From NCBI RefSeq assembly GCF_005845035.1, contig NZ_SPFO01000012.1:1-62622 (forward strand): a DNA stretch of 62,622 nt, read 5' to 3'. The position numbers were made by a program, and so were the translations under genes. This stretch comes from Collinsella aerofaciens (GTDB taxonomy: Bacteria; Actinomycetota; Coriobacteriia; Coriobacteriales; Coriobacteriaceae). Positions 9,217 to 16,698 of this stretch are shown here, in pieces. Positions within the stretch are counted from its first letter, which is position 1; the number at the start of each line of letters is the position of its first letter. Under the pieces are notes generated by a model. The model was given only the letters and a program-made list of their open reading frames with translations, searched no databases and was not told the origin of the DNA.

Positions 9217-9750
9217 TTACTTCAGTGCGTCGGCGCGCAGATCGACGCCGGCGGATTCGAACACGAGCGTGCGGTCGTACCACTGCTCTTTTCTAATACT
9301 CCACGCGGCGCAGGCGGTGTCCTCGTCGAGCGCTTCAACGGGCACGTCGTAGGTGTACTTGCCTTCCGCGTTTTCCACATAGGGGATGAAGTCGGCCTCG
9401 CTCGCGGCGGCAGCCTCGTCACTCGTGCCCATGAAGAGCTTGCCGTAGCCCGTGCCGGAAAGTGTCATCACGCAGTGCATGGAGCCGTTTTCCACGATGA
9501 GCTGGGCGTCCACAATCCTGAACATGTTCGAGCTGGAATCTACGGTGATCGGATAGGTGCCGTCGGCCACCTTGTCGGCGGTGATGGGGGCAGCGCTTGC
9601 GCCCTCGGGCGCATCGGCCGCCTGTTCGGTCTTTTCCTGGGAATCGGCATCGCTTGCCTTTGCGCTGTCGATTGAATTTCCGCCGCAGCCGGCGAGCGAG
9701 AACGCGAAAAGCGCCGCCGACAGGGCGAAGGCGAGGGTTTTCTTCAACAT
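9217..9750 (-). CDS. Surface lipoprotein with a beta-rich, NEAT-like domain
   Basis: A 177-residue lipoprotein with signal peptide ending LAGC (Cys22), an acidic, low-complexity linker, and one ~115-residue beta domain (VADGTYPITVDSSSNMF ... YDVPVEALDEDTACAAW). The domain resembles the N-terminal domain of the neighbouring binding protein. It ends four bases before that gene and follows the exported cobaltochelatase in the same riboswitch-controlled operon. A role in binding a corrinoid, haem or metal at the cell surface is inferred. ATG 9750 is chosen because AAAGGA lies upstream. Confidence 0.7.
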   Translation of the reverse strand: MLKKTLAFALSAALFAFSLAGCGGNSIDSAKASDADSQEKTEQAADAPEGASAAPITADKVADGTYPITVDSSSNMFRIVDAQLIVENGSMHCVMTLSGTGYGKLFMGTSDEAAAASEADFIPYVENAEGKYTYDVPVEALDEDTACAAWSIRKEQWYDRTLVFESAGVDLRADALK

Positions 9751-9895
9751 GGAGGGGGTTCCTTTCAATCGCTTCGACCGCCCGCGCCGTGCGGTGGGCG
9801 GGCGGGATGCGAATGCAACGGGCATGCGCCGTCGGTCGGGGAAGGCGCATGCCCGTTGCACGGGGACGCGACCGGCGCCCCCGTGCGCGGCGAGT

Positions 9896-10822
9896 TTACA
9901 GCTTGGCGATGGCGTCGTCCACGTGCGAGACGTAGATGTCGTCGACCGCGGCGTTCTGTCCCAGACCCTGGAGCAGGCACGTCACTTCGAAGCCAGCGGC
10001 CACGAACTTTGCAGCCCAGCTGTCGGGGTCGGTCTCGTCTGCCATGTCGTTGTTCGCGTGGTCGCCCGCGACCACCATGAACGGCGCGAGCACGGCCTTC
10101 TTGTAGCCTGCGGCGCTCGCGGCGGCGATAACATCCTCGCAGGTCGGTTCAGCCTCGACGGTGCCGACGAAGAACTGCGTCAAGCCCTCGTTCTTAAACA
10201 CTTCCTGCATCTTGGCATAGTCGGCGTTGGAATCGGCTTCGGTGCCGTGGCCCATGAGGCACAGCGCCGTCATGCCGTCGTCGAAGGACGCCATGTTCTC
10301 CTTAATGGCTGCGGCCACCTTCTTGTAGTCGTCGTCGGAGGTGAGCAGCGGGTCGCCGAGCGAGATTTTGTCGAACTTGTCGGCGTACTTGTCGAGCTCG
10401 TCTTTCACGTCGGTGTATTCCAGGCCACCCATGAGATGCGTCGGCTGCACGACGATTTCCTTCACGCCGTCTTCCACGCAGCGGTCGAGCGCCTCGGTCA
10501 TGTTGTCGATCGTGATGCCGTCGCGCTTCTTCAGCTTGTCGATGATGATCTGCGCGGTGAAGGCGCGGCGGATGTCGTAGTCCTGCCAGTACTTCTCGCG
10601 GATAGCGTCTTCGATGGCGCCGATGGTGATGTGGCGCGAGTCGTTGTAGCTCGTGCCGAAGCTCGTGACGAGGATGACCGGCTTCACGGCCTTCTCCTTT
10701 TCACTCGATTTCTCGGAACTCGCGGAGGTGTTGGAGCAGCCCGCGAGCGCGACTCCGGCGAGCGCGAAGGCTCCGGTTGCTGCGGCGCCCATGAAGCCGC
10801 GGCGTGACATCTGGTCGGACAT
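9896..10822 (-). CDS. cbiK: CbiK-type sirohydrochlorin cobaltochelatase, predicted exported lipoprotein
   Basis: A 308-residue class II chelatase of the CbiK family, which inserts Co2+ into sirohydrochlorin early in anaerobic B12 synthesis. Family sequence includes VTSFGTSY, QPTHLMGGLEY and the MGHGTEADSN histidine region. Unusually, the N-terminus is an export signal: twin arginines at residues 7-8 (SRRGFMGAA) followed by a hydrophobic stretch and lipobox LAGC (Cys29). This predicts Tat export and lipid anchoring outside the membrane. ATG 10822 has AAAGGA upstream. It is the first gene after the cobalamin riboswitch. A periplasmic CbiK is known in Desulfovibrio vulgaris. Confidence 0.87.
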   Translation of the reverse strand: MSDQMSRRGFMGAAATGAFALAGVALAGCSNTSASSEKSSEKEKAVKPVILVTSFGTSYNDSRHITIGAIEDAIREKYWQDYDIRRAFTAQIIIDKLKKRDGITIDNMTEALDRCVEDGVKEIVVQPTHLMGGLEYTDVKDELDKYADKFDKISLGDPLLTSDDDYKKVAAAIKENMASFDDGMTALCLMGHGTEADSNADYAKMQEVFKNEGLTQFFVGTVEAEPTCEDVIAAASAAGYKKAVLAPFMVVAGDHANNDMADETDPDSWAAKFVAAGFEVTCLLQGLGQNAAVDDIYVSHVDDAIAKL

Positions 10823-10884
10823 GGTTTTTCCTTTCCTCGGTTTGCCGGTCCCCCGGCGACAGTTGCTTGTCGGCACAAGCGAAA

Positions 10885-10907
10885 GAAAAGCGCACCCCTC
10901 GGGGTTC
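10885..10907 (-). terminator. Possible riboswitch-coupled terminator hairpin
   Basis: On the minus strand CCCCGAGGGG followed by TGCGCTTTTCTTT lies between the cobalamin aptamer and cbiK. A short stem with a U-rich tail is compatible with transcription termination on ligand binding; the stem is weak, so translational control is equally possible. Confidence 0.35.
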
Positions 10908-10921
10908 ACAAGGAGCTAACG

Positions 10922-11075
10922 CCACGGCGATGCCGTGAGGAAAAGGCGAAGCAGTCTGGCTTGGGGCGCGAGGCGGTTCGCCCGCGCGTCCTATACAGTA
11001 ATGTCCCTTGCCCAGGATTCCCACCTGGTTCCCTCCGCAAGCCAGCGCAGGCTGTGCGGGCGCCGCGCCGGTCAT
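10922..11075 (-). promoter_or_regulatory. Cobalamin riboswitch upstream of cbiK
   Basis: The minus strand shows the core AGGGAACCAGGTGGGAATCC (about 11013-11032), a following ACATTACTG segment near 11000 matching the conserved CACTG region, and the B12-box-like AAGCCAGACTGCTTCGCC at 10945-10962. The hairpin CACGGCATCGCCGTG follows. This is the order found in cobalamin (AdoCbl) aptamers. It should repress the cbiK-transporter operon when cobalamin is plentiful. Confidence 0.8.
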
Positions 11076-11120
11076 TTCCTTTTATCCGATTGTCATATGC
11101 TCGTTGCCGAAACTTTTACT

Positions 11121-11149
11121 ATGATAGTGGGCACTTGTGAACGTGTCAA
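11121..11149 (-). promoter_or_regulatory. Sigma-70-type promoter of the cbiK operon
   Basis: Minus strand TTGACA (11144-11149), a 17-base spacer and TATCAT (11121-11126). The start would be near 11113, about 40 bases before the aptamer core. Spacing and -35 box are canonical. Confidence 0.75.
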
Positions 11150-11280
11150 AGCCAGGGCGGGCGGCATTGCGCCTCCTGCCTGCGTATTTGCGCCGATTGC
11201 CGCCGCAGACGCCGTGTTTTGCCCGCTGCGCGAAGGGCGGCGTAAACGGTTGCGATGAGAAACGGGAAGGGAAGGCTCGG

Positions 11281-12072
11281 ATGATTCATATCGTTGGCGC
11301 AGGCTCGGGCGCCGCCGACCTTATCACGCTGCGCGGGGCGCGCCTTCTGCGCGCGGCCGACGTGGTCGTTTGGACGGGAAGCCTTGTGAACCCCGAGCTG
11401 CTCGCTGAGTGCAAGGAATCCTGCATCGTCTACGACAGCGCGCACATGACCTTGGAGGAAGTGCTCGACGTGATGTGCGCGGCGGATGCGCGGGGCGAGG
11501 AAGTGGTGCGCCTGCACACGGGCGACCCGTGCCTGTACGGCGCCATCCAGGAGCAGATGGACGCACTCGACGCGCGCGGCGTGGACTACGAGGTGGTGCC
11601 CGGCGTGTCGAGCTTTTGCGGTGCCGCGGCGGCGCTTCGCCAGGAATACACGCTGCCGGGAATCAGCCAGTCGGTCGTGATCACGCGGCTTTCCGGACGT
11701 ACCCCCATGCCCGCGGGCGAGGGCATGCGCACCATGGCGGAAAGTGGCTCGACTATGGTCATCTTCCTGAGCTCGGGTATGCTCGCCGAGCTTTCCGCCG
11801 AGCTTTTGGCCGCGGGCCGCAGCTCCGACGAGCCGGCCGCGCTCGTGTACAAGGCGACCTGGCCTGAGCAGCGCGTGGTGCGATGCACAGTGGGCACGCT
11901 CGCCGATGCGGGCGCGCGAGAGGGCATCGACCGCACGGCGCTCGTGGTGGTGGGCCGCGTGCTCGGAGCTCGCGGCGGGTTTTCGCACAACGGCGCGCAA
12001 GCAGAGTCGTACGAGCGCAGCAAGCTTTACGACCCTTCGTTTGCCACGGGGTATCGGAAGGCGAGCAGCTAG
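11281..12072 (+). CDS. cbiF: Cobalt-precorrin-4 C11-methyltransferase
   Basis: A 263-residue tetrapyrrole methylase that uses S-adenosylmethionine to methylate C11 of cobalt-precorrin-4. Family features are VGAGSGAADLITLRGARLL at the start, TGSLVNPELL, TGDPCLYGA (SAM-binding loop) and the C-terminal SKLYDPSFATGYR. The ATG at 11281 follows GGGAAGGGAAGG. It is the first gene of the long plus-strand corrinoid operon, transcribed divergently from cbiK. No riboswitch is visible between 11127 and 11280 on this strand. Confidence 0.92.
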   Translation: MIHIVGAGSGAADLITLRGARLLRAADVVVWTGSLVNPELLAECKESCIVYDSAHMTLEEVLDVMCAADARGEEVVRLHTGDPCLYGAIQEQMDALDARGVDYEVVPGVSSFCGAAAALRQEYTLPGISQSVVITRLSGRTPMPAGEGMRTMAESGSTMVIFLSSGMLAELSAELLAAGRSSDEPAALVYKATWPEQRVVRCTVGTLADAGAREGIDRTALVVVGRVLGARGGFSHNGAQAESYERSKLYDPSFATGYRKASS

Positions 12073-12073
12073 C

Positions 12074-13258
12074 GTGGCCTTCGAGCACTACATATATACC
12101 GGGACGACCCGCCTGCGCTGCGGCTACACCACGGGGAGCTGCGCCGCGCTCGCGGCGAAGGCGGCCTGCGAGATGCTTTTGTCACGAAAGCCCGTCGGCC
12201 TCGTGTCGATCGTCACCCCCGGCGGGCTGCCCGTCGAGGCGAACGTGGTCGACGCATGCATCGGCGAGAGGTGCGCCCAGTGCGCCGTTCGAAAGGACGC
12301 AGGCGACGATGCCGATGTGACCGACGGCGTGCTCGTGTACGCGCGCGTGGAACATGCGGTGTCGGGCACGGGCGCTGCGGGCAGCAAGGGCGTGCCCACG
12401 CGCGAATCGGAAGTTTCCGTCGATGGCGGCGTGGGCGTGGGGCGCGTGACGTTGCCCGGGCTCGAGCAGCCGGTGGGGGCGGCCGCCATCAACGCGACGC
12501 CGCGCGCGATGATCACTTCGGCGGTGCGCGAGGTGTGCGCCGTGCACGGCTTTTCTGGAGATATTGCTGTGACGATTTCGGTACCCGAGGGCGTTGCCCT
12601 TGCCGAAAAGACCTTCAACCCGCACCTGGGGATAAAGGACGGCATCTCTATCCTGGGCACGACGGGCATCGTCGAACCGCGCAGCCTCGCTGCCTTGCGC
12701 GACAGCATCGAGCTCGAGATCCGGCAGTATGCGGCTATGGGGCGGCGTGGAGTCGTGCTCACGCCCGGCAACTACGGCGGGCAGTTCATCTCGGGGCATT
12801 TCCACCTAAACGGTGCGCCGGTGGTCTTCATCTCCAACTTCGTGGGCGATGCGATTGATTGCTGCGTTCGCGAGGGATTCACCAATGTCCTTCTTGTGGG
12901 ACACATCGGCAAGCTGGTGAAGGTCGCTGGCGGCATCATGGACACCCATTCGCGTACCGCTGACTGCCGCGCGGAGATTCTGGCCGCCCACGCGGCCTTG
13001 GCCGGCGCGGGCGCGAAGACCGTGCGTGAGATCATGTCGTCGGTCACGACCACGGCGGCGCTCGAGGTAATCGAGGCCGCCGGCGTGGGGGACGCTGCGC
13101 GCGCCTCGCTCGCTGCGGCAATCGAGGACAGGTTGCGCCGCCGCGCGGCGGGCGCATGCGACATCGCCGCGGTCGTGTTCGACGCCGAGCGCCGCGAGCT
13201 TTTCCGCACGTCGGGCGCCGATGCAGTCATCGGGGAATTGGGGGCGACGTATGAGTAA
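12074..13258 (+). CDS. cbiD: Cobalt-precorrin-5B C1-methyltransferase
   Basis: A 394-residue CbiD, the enzyme that methylates C1 during anaerobic ring contraction. The N-terminal LRCGYTTGSCAALAAKAACEM, TLPGLEQPVGAAAINATPR and the LTPGNYGGQF region are typical. The start is GTG 12074, one base after the cbiF stop, which matches the usual N-terminus better than any internal ATG. Its 3' end overlaps the cbiL remnant by eight bases. Confidence 0.92.
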   Translation: MAFEHYIYTGTTRLRCGYTTGSCAALAAKAACEMLLSRKPVGLVSIVTPGGLPVEANVVDACIGERCAQCAVRKDAGDDADVTDGVLVYARVEHAVSGTGAAGSKGVPTRESEVSVDGGVGVGRVTLPGLEQPVGAAAINATPRAMITSAVREVCAVHGFSGDIAVTISVPEGVALAEKTFNPHLGIKDGISILGTTGIVEPRSLAALRDSIELEIRQYAAMGRRGVVLTPGNYGGQFISGHFHLNGAPVVFISNFVGDAIDCCVREGFTNVLLVGHIGKLVKVAGGIMDTHSRTADCRAEILAAHAALAGAGAKTVREIMSSVTTTAALEVIEAAGVGDAARASLAAAIEDRLRRRAAGACDIAAVVFDAERRELFRTSGADAVIGELGATYE

Positions 13259-13484
13259 AGGCGTGCTGTACGGCGTGCGCCGCGCAATCGGCTGGCCGGG
13301 GACGAAAGTGGTCATGATGGCGCGCCGCTCGCTTGCGGACACGAAGCGCATCCTTCGCGAGGAGGGCGCCTTCGACGGTGCCGAGCTCGTAGAGGACTGT
13401 GGGCTTCCGGGCGAGCATGTGTACCGCTCGCTCGATGATGTGCCCGATCGGGGCAGCTACTTCTCGACGATGGTGGTGCGCTAG
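13251..13484 (+). pseudogene. cbiL: Remnant of cobalt-precorrin-2 C20-methyltransferase (cbiL), large internal deletion
   Basis: A 77-codon frame that begins like CbiL (MSKGVLYGV, which in full proteins continues GVGPGDP) and then jumps to what resembles the CbiL C-terminus: GTKVVMMARRSLADTKRIL, LVEDCGLPGEHVYRSLDD and YFSTMVVR. Full CbiL proteins are about 230 residues, so roughly 150 codons appear lost in frame, including the SAM-binding core. It overlaps cbiD by eight bases and abuts cbiG, so operon coupling is preserved. It cannot be catalytic as it stands. Confidence 0.72.
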
Positions 13485-14618
13485 ATGAGGGTTTCCTGCA
13501 TAGCGTTCACTGAGAGGGGGTATGCGTTGGCGGAGCGCACCGCACGCGCGCTTTCCGATTGCGCGCAGACAGGTGAAGATGACCCTGGCTGGGACGTTTC
13601 CGTTTCGCGCGGGTTCGGCGAGGGGAAGGCCGACCTGCGCGCATGGACGGCGCTCGCGTGGGAAGCGTCGGACGCGCTTCTGTTCGTGGGCGCGGCGGGC
13701 ATCGCCGTGCGGGCGATCGCGCCGCATGTCGCCTCGAAGGCAACCGATTCCGCGGTTGTGGTGATCGACGAGGCGGGGCGCTTTGCCGTCCCGCTTTTGT
13801 CGGGGCATTTGGGCGGTGCGAACGAGCTTGCGCAAACTGTGGCACGCGCGGCAGGGGCCATCCCCGTCATCACTACGGCGACCGACGTCCGCGGCGTGTG
13901 GGCGGTGGATACGTGGGCGCGCTGTGCGGGGCTCGCCGTTTCGAATCCCGAGGCCATCAAGCGAGTGTCGGCGCGGCTGCTTTCGGGCGGGCGCGTGGCG
14001 CTCTATTCCGACATACCGATTTCGGGACAGCCGCCTGAGGGGGTTGACATTGCGTCCGACCGCGCTCGTGCCGATATCGTCGTGTCGCCGTTTGCTGGCG
14101 CGAATGCAGGTGCGTCCGTTCGCGCGGCGGAGACAACGGGCGAGGTCGTGCCCGCCGGTGAGACGGGGAAGCCGGCGGGCGTGCGGGCGCAGGCGCCTGC
14201 GCCCGAGCCGCTTCGCCTTGTCGTGCCCTGCATCGTTGCGGGCATAGGGTGCCGTCGCGGTGCGTGCGCCGAAGCGATCGGGGAGGCGTTTCTTCTCGCG
14301 TGCGGGCAGGCGGGCATCTCGCCTTCGGCCGTGCGCGAGGCGGCGACGATCGACGTGAAGGCGCACGAGGAGGGTCTGCTCGCCTTCTGCCGCGCGCGCA
14401 ATATCCCGCTTGCGACGTATTCCGCAGAGGAGTTGTCGCAGGTCGAAGGCAGCGTTTCGCCATCTGATTTCGTGCGCGCGACGGTGGGAGTCGACAACGT
14501 GTGCGAGCGCGCGGCGCTCGCGGACGGGGGCAAGCTTATCTTCCCGAAGCTCGCTCACGGCGGCGTGACCGTCGCGTTTTCCAAGGTAACTATCAAACTT
14601 TCGTTTAAGGAGCGGTGA
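13485..14618 (+). CDS. cbiG: Cobalt-precorrin-5A hydrolase
   Basis: A 377-residue CbiG that opens the delta-lactone and releases acetaldehyde, giving cobalt-precorrin-5B. The N-terminal domain contains LLFVGAAGIAVRAIAPH and LLSGHLGGANELA. A low-complexity Ala/Gly/Pro linker at about residues 205-245 precedes the C-terminal domain with VAGIGCRRGACAEAI. The ATG immediately follows the stop of the cbiL remnant. Confidence 0.9.
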   Translation: MRVSCIAFTERGYALAERTARALSDCAQTGEDDPGWDVSVSRGFGEGKADLRAWTALAWEASDALLFVGAAGIAVRAIAPHVASKATDSAVVVIDEAGRFAVPLLSGHLGGANELAQTVARAAGAIPVITTATDVRGVWAVDTWARCAGLAVSNPEAIKRVSARLLSGGRVALYSDIPISGQPPEGVDIASDRARADIVVSPFAGANAGASVRAAETTGEVVPAGETGKPAGVRAQAPAPEPLRLVVPCIVAGIGCRRGACAEAIGEAFLLACGQAGISPSAVREAATIDVKAHEEGLLAFCRARNIPLATYSAEELSQVEGSVSPSDFVRATVGVDNVCERAALADGGKLIFPKLAHGGVTVAFSKVTIKLSFKER

Positions 14619-15361
14619 TGGGAAAGCTCTTCGTGGTGGGGATCGGCCCAGGCGGCCCCGACGGCATGACGATTGCGGCTCGGCGCGCGCTCGAGGCGGC
14701 CGACATCGTTGTGGGGTACACGAAATACGTGGAGCTCGCGCTCGCCGCCGTGCCCGACGCGGCGCATCTCGCGACGCCGATGATGCACGAGGTCGAACGG
14801 TGCCGCCTGGCGCTTTCGCGCGCGCAGAGCGGAGAAGCCGTGGCGCTCGTGTGCAGCGGTGACGCGGGCGTGTACGGCATGGCGAGCCCCGTGTTGGATC
14901 TTGCGGAGGACTACCCCGATGTAGACGTGGAAGTTATCGCCGGGGCCACCGCGGCTCAGAGCGGGTCGGCGGTGCTCGGCGCCCCGCTTGCCCACGACTT
15001 TGCGGTCGTGTCGCTCTCTGACCTGCTCACGCCGTGGGAGATCATCGAGCGCAGGCTCGCCGCCGTCGCGAGCGCCGACTTCTGCATCTGTTTGTACAAC
15101 CCGCGCAGCAGAAAGCGCGCCGACAGGCTCTCGCGCGCGGTGAAGATTATGCTTGAATGGAAGGCCCCCGACACGCTCTGCGGCTGGGTACGCAACATCG
15201 GGCGCGAGGGGCAGCAGTCGGGCATGTGCAGGCTCTCCGAGCTGGGGGAGATCGACGCCGACATGTTCACCACCGTGTTCGTCGGCAACGCGGACACGAA
15301 GCTCGTAGGCGGCCGTATGGTCACGCCGCGCGGGTATCGGGAGATTCCATGCGAAAGGTAA
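14618..15361 (+). CDS. cbiH: Cobalt-precorrin-3B C17-methyltransferase (ring contraction)
   Basis: A 247-residue tetrapyrrole methylase that methylates C17 and contracts the ring. It shows VVGIGPGGPDGMTIAARRAL, VGYTKYVEL, CSGDAGVYGMASP and YNPRSRKRADRL, all typical of CbiH/CobJ. AAGGAG at 14607-14612 supports ATG 14618 over the GTG three bases earlier; the start overlaps the cbiG stop (TGATG). Confidence 0.92.
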   Translation: MGKLFVVGIGPGGPDGMTIAARRALEAADIVVGYTKYVELALAAVPDAAHLATPMMHEVERCRLALSRAQSGEAVALVCSGDAGVYGMASPVLDLAEDYPDVDVEVIAGATAAQSGSAVLGAPLAHDFAVVSLSDLLTPWEIIERRLAAVASADFCICLYNPRSRKRADRLSRAVKIMLEWKAPDTLCGWVRNIGREGQQSGMCRLSELGEIDADMFTTVFVGNADTKLVGGRMVTPRGYREIPCER

Positions 15362-16698
15362 CGATCATCGGGGCGGGGCCCGGAAACCCCGACTTGCTCT
15401 CGCGCGCGGCGCTCGACGCGATCGACATCGCCGACGTGGTCATCGGCGCTCATCGCGCGCTTGCCGGCATCGACGTGCCGCCCGACGTGGTGAGATGCGA
15501 GCTCGTGAAGACGGCGGACATCGTCGCCGCGCTCACCGATGCGGCGTCGTGGCAGCGCGCCGTGGTCGTGATGACGGGCGATGTGGGGCTGTTCAGCGGC
15601 GCGCGCCGCCTGGTGGAGGCGCTCTCCGGCGACGCGCAGGTGGACGTGCGCGTCATTCCCGGCATAAGCTCAGCGTCGTATCTCGCCGCGCGCCTCGCGC
15701 GTCCATGGCAGGATTGGCGCTTCGCGAGCGCTCACGGCGTGGCGTGCGACATCGTGGCCGAGGCCGAGCGCGCAGGTGAGCTCTTCCTCGTCACGTCGGG
15801 CGGGGAAGATCCCTCGCGGCTTTCGGGCGAGCTTGTGCAGGCGGGCTTCGGGGACGCGTGCGTGACGGTGGCCGAGCGCCTGTCGTACCCCGACGAGCGC
15901 ATCACCTGCGCGACCGCAAGTGAAATCACAGGTCAGACGTTCGACGACTTGAACGTGATGCTTATCGATTTCGCAGGCGGCGCCGGGTCGCCTGCGGGCT
16001 CTAGCGCAGCCTCCGAGGTGCCGGCCGGCGTGTCTGCGCCCGCGGCGGCTTCTTCCGCGGCGGACTCTGCGGGCGCATCCCGCGCCGCGAGTTCCCGCTG
16101 GCCGTACGCTTCCTCGGGCATTCCCGACGAGCTCTTCATCCGCGGCGACGTTCCCATGACCAAGCAGGAGGTGCGCGCCGTCGCGCTCGCGAAGCTGCGC
16201 CTTACCGCGACCGACACCGTGTGGGACGTCGGCGCCGGCACGGGGAGCGTGTCGATCGAGGCGGCGCTCGTCGCGCGAGCGGGGTCGGTATGGGCGGTCG
16301 AGCGCAACGCGGCCGGCGTGCGGCTCATCCGAGAGAACGCGGATGCATTCGGGTGCGGCAACGTGCATGCGGTCCCCGGTGTCGCCCCCGAAGCGCTCGC
16401 GATACTGCCCGTCCCCGACGCCGTGTTCGTCGGCGGGAGCGCGGGCGAGCTTCCCTCCATCGTGGAGGTGGCGCTCGAGAAGAACTCGCAGGTTCGCCTG
16501 TGCGTGCCATGCGTCACCGTTGAGACGCTCACCGAGGCGTGCGCGCTCCTCTCGAGTTCGCGCTTTAAGGGGTTCGAGGCTTGCCAGGTGTCGGCCGCCC
16601 GCGCCGAGGCTGTAGGCTCGCACCATCTTATGAAGGCGCAAAACCCCGTGTTCCTCGTCAGCGCGCGTGGTGCAGGTGGGGAAGGCGGCGCCCGGTGA
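15349..16698 (+). CDS. cbiET: Bifunctional cobalt-precorrin-7 C5-methyltransferase / cobalt-precorrin-6B C15-methyltransferase (decarboxylating)
   Basis: A 449-residue fusion like CobL. Residues 1 to ~200 are the CbiE methylase (TIIGAGPGNPDLLSRAAL, MTGDVGLFSG). An Ala/Ser-rich linker (~205-255) leads to a class I SAM methyltransferase (CbiT) beginning around GIPDELFIRGDVPMTKQEVR, with SAM motif WDVGAGTGSVSIEAA near residue 291. It methylates C5 and C15 and removes the C12 acetate carboxyl. Overlaps cbiH by 13 bases. Confidence 0.9.
   Translation: MRKVTIIGAGPGNPDLLSRAALDAIDIADVVIGAHRALAGIDVPPDVVRCELVKTADIVAALTDAASWQRAVVVMTGDVGLFSGARRLVEALSGDAQVDVRVIPGISSASYLAARLARPWQDWRFASAHGVACDIVAEAERAGELFLVTSGGEDPSRLSGELVQAGFGDACVTVAERLSYPDERITCATASEITGQTFDDLNVMLIDFAGGAGSPAGSSAASEVPAGVSAPAAASSAADSAGASRAASSRWPYASSGIPDELFIRGDVPMTKQEVRAVALAKLRLTATDTVWDVGAGTGSVSIEAALVARAGSVWAVERNAAGVRLIRENADAFGCGNVHAVPGVAPEALAILPVPDAVFVGGSAGELPSIVEVALEKNSQVRLCVPCVTVETLTEACALLSSSRFKGFEACQVSAARAEAVGSHHLMKAQNPVFLVSARGAGGEGGAR

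Noticed and set aside
11127..11280. Possible second cobalamin riboswitch before cbiF, suggested by AAAGCCAGGGCGGGCGGC
   Set aside because: The match to the B12 box is partial, and the rest of an aptamer (~150 bases upstream in the right order) is missing; these bases form the -35 region of the opposite promoter.
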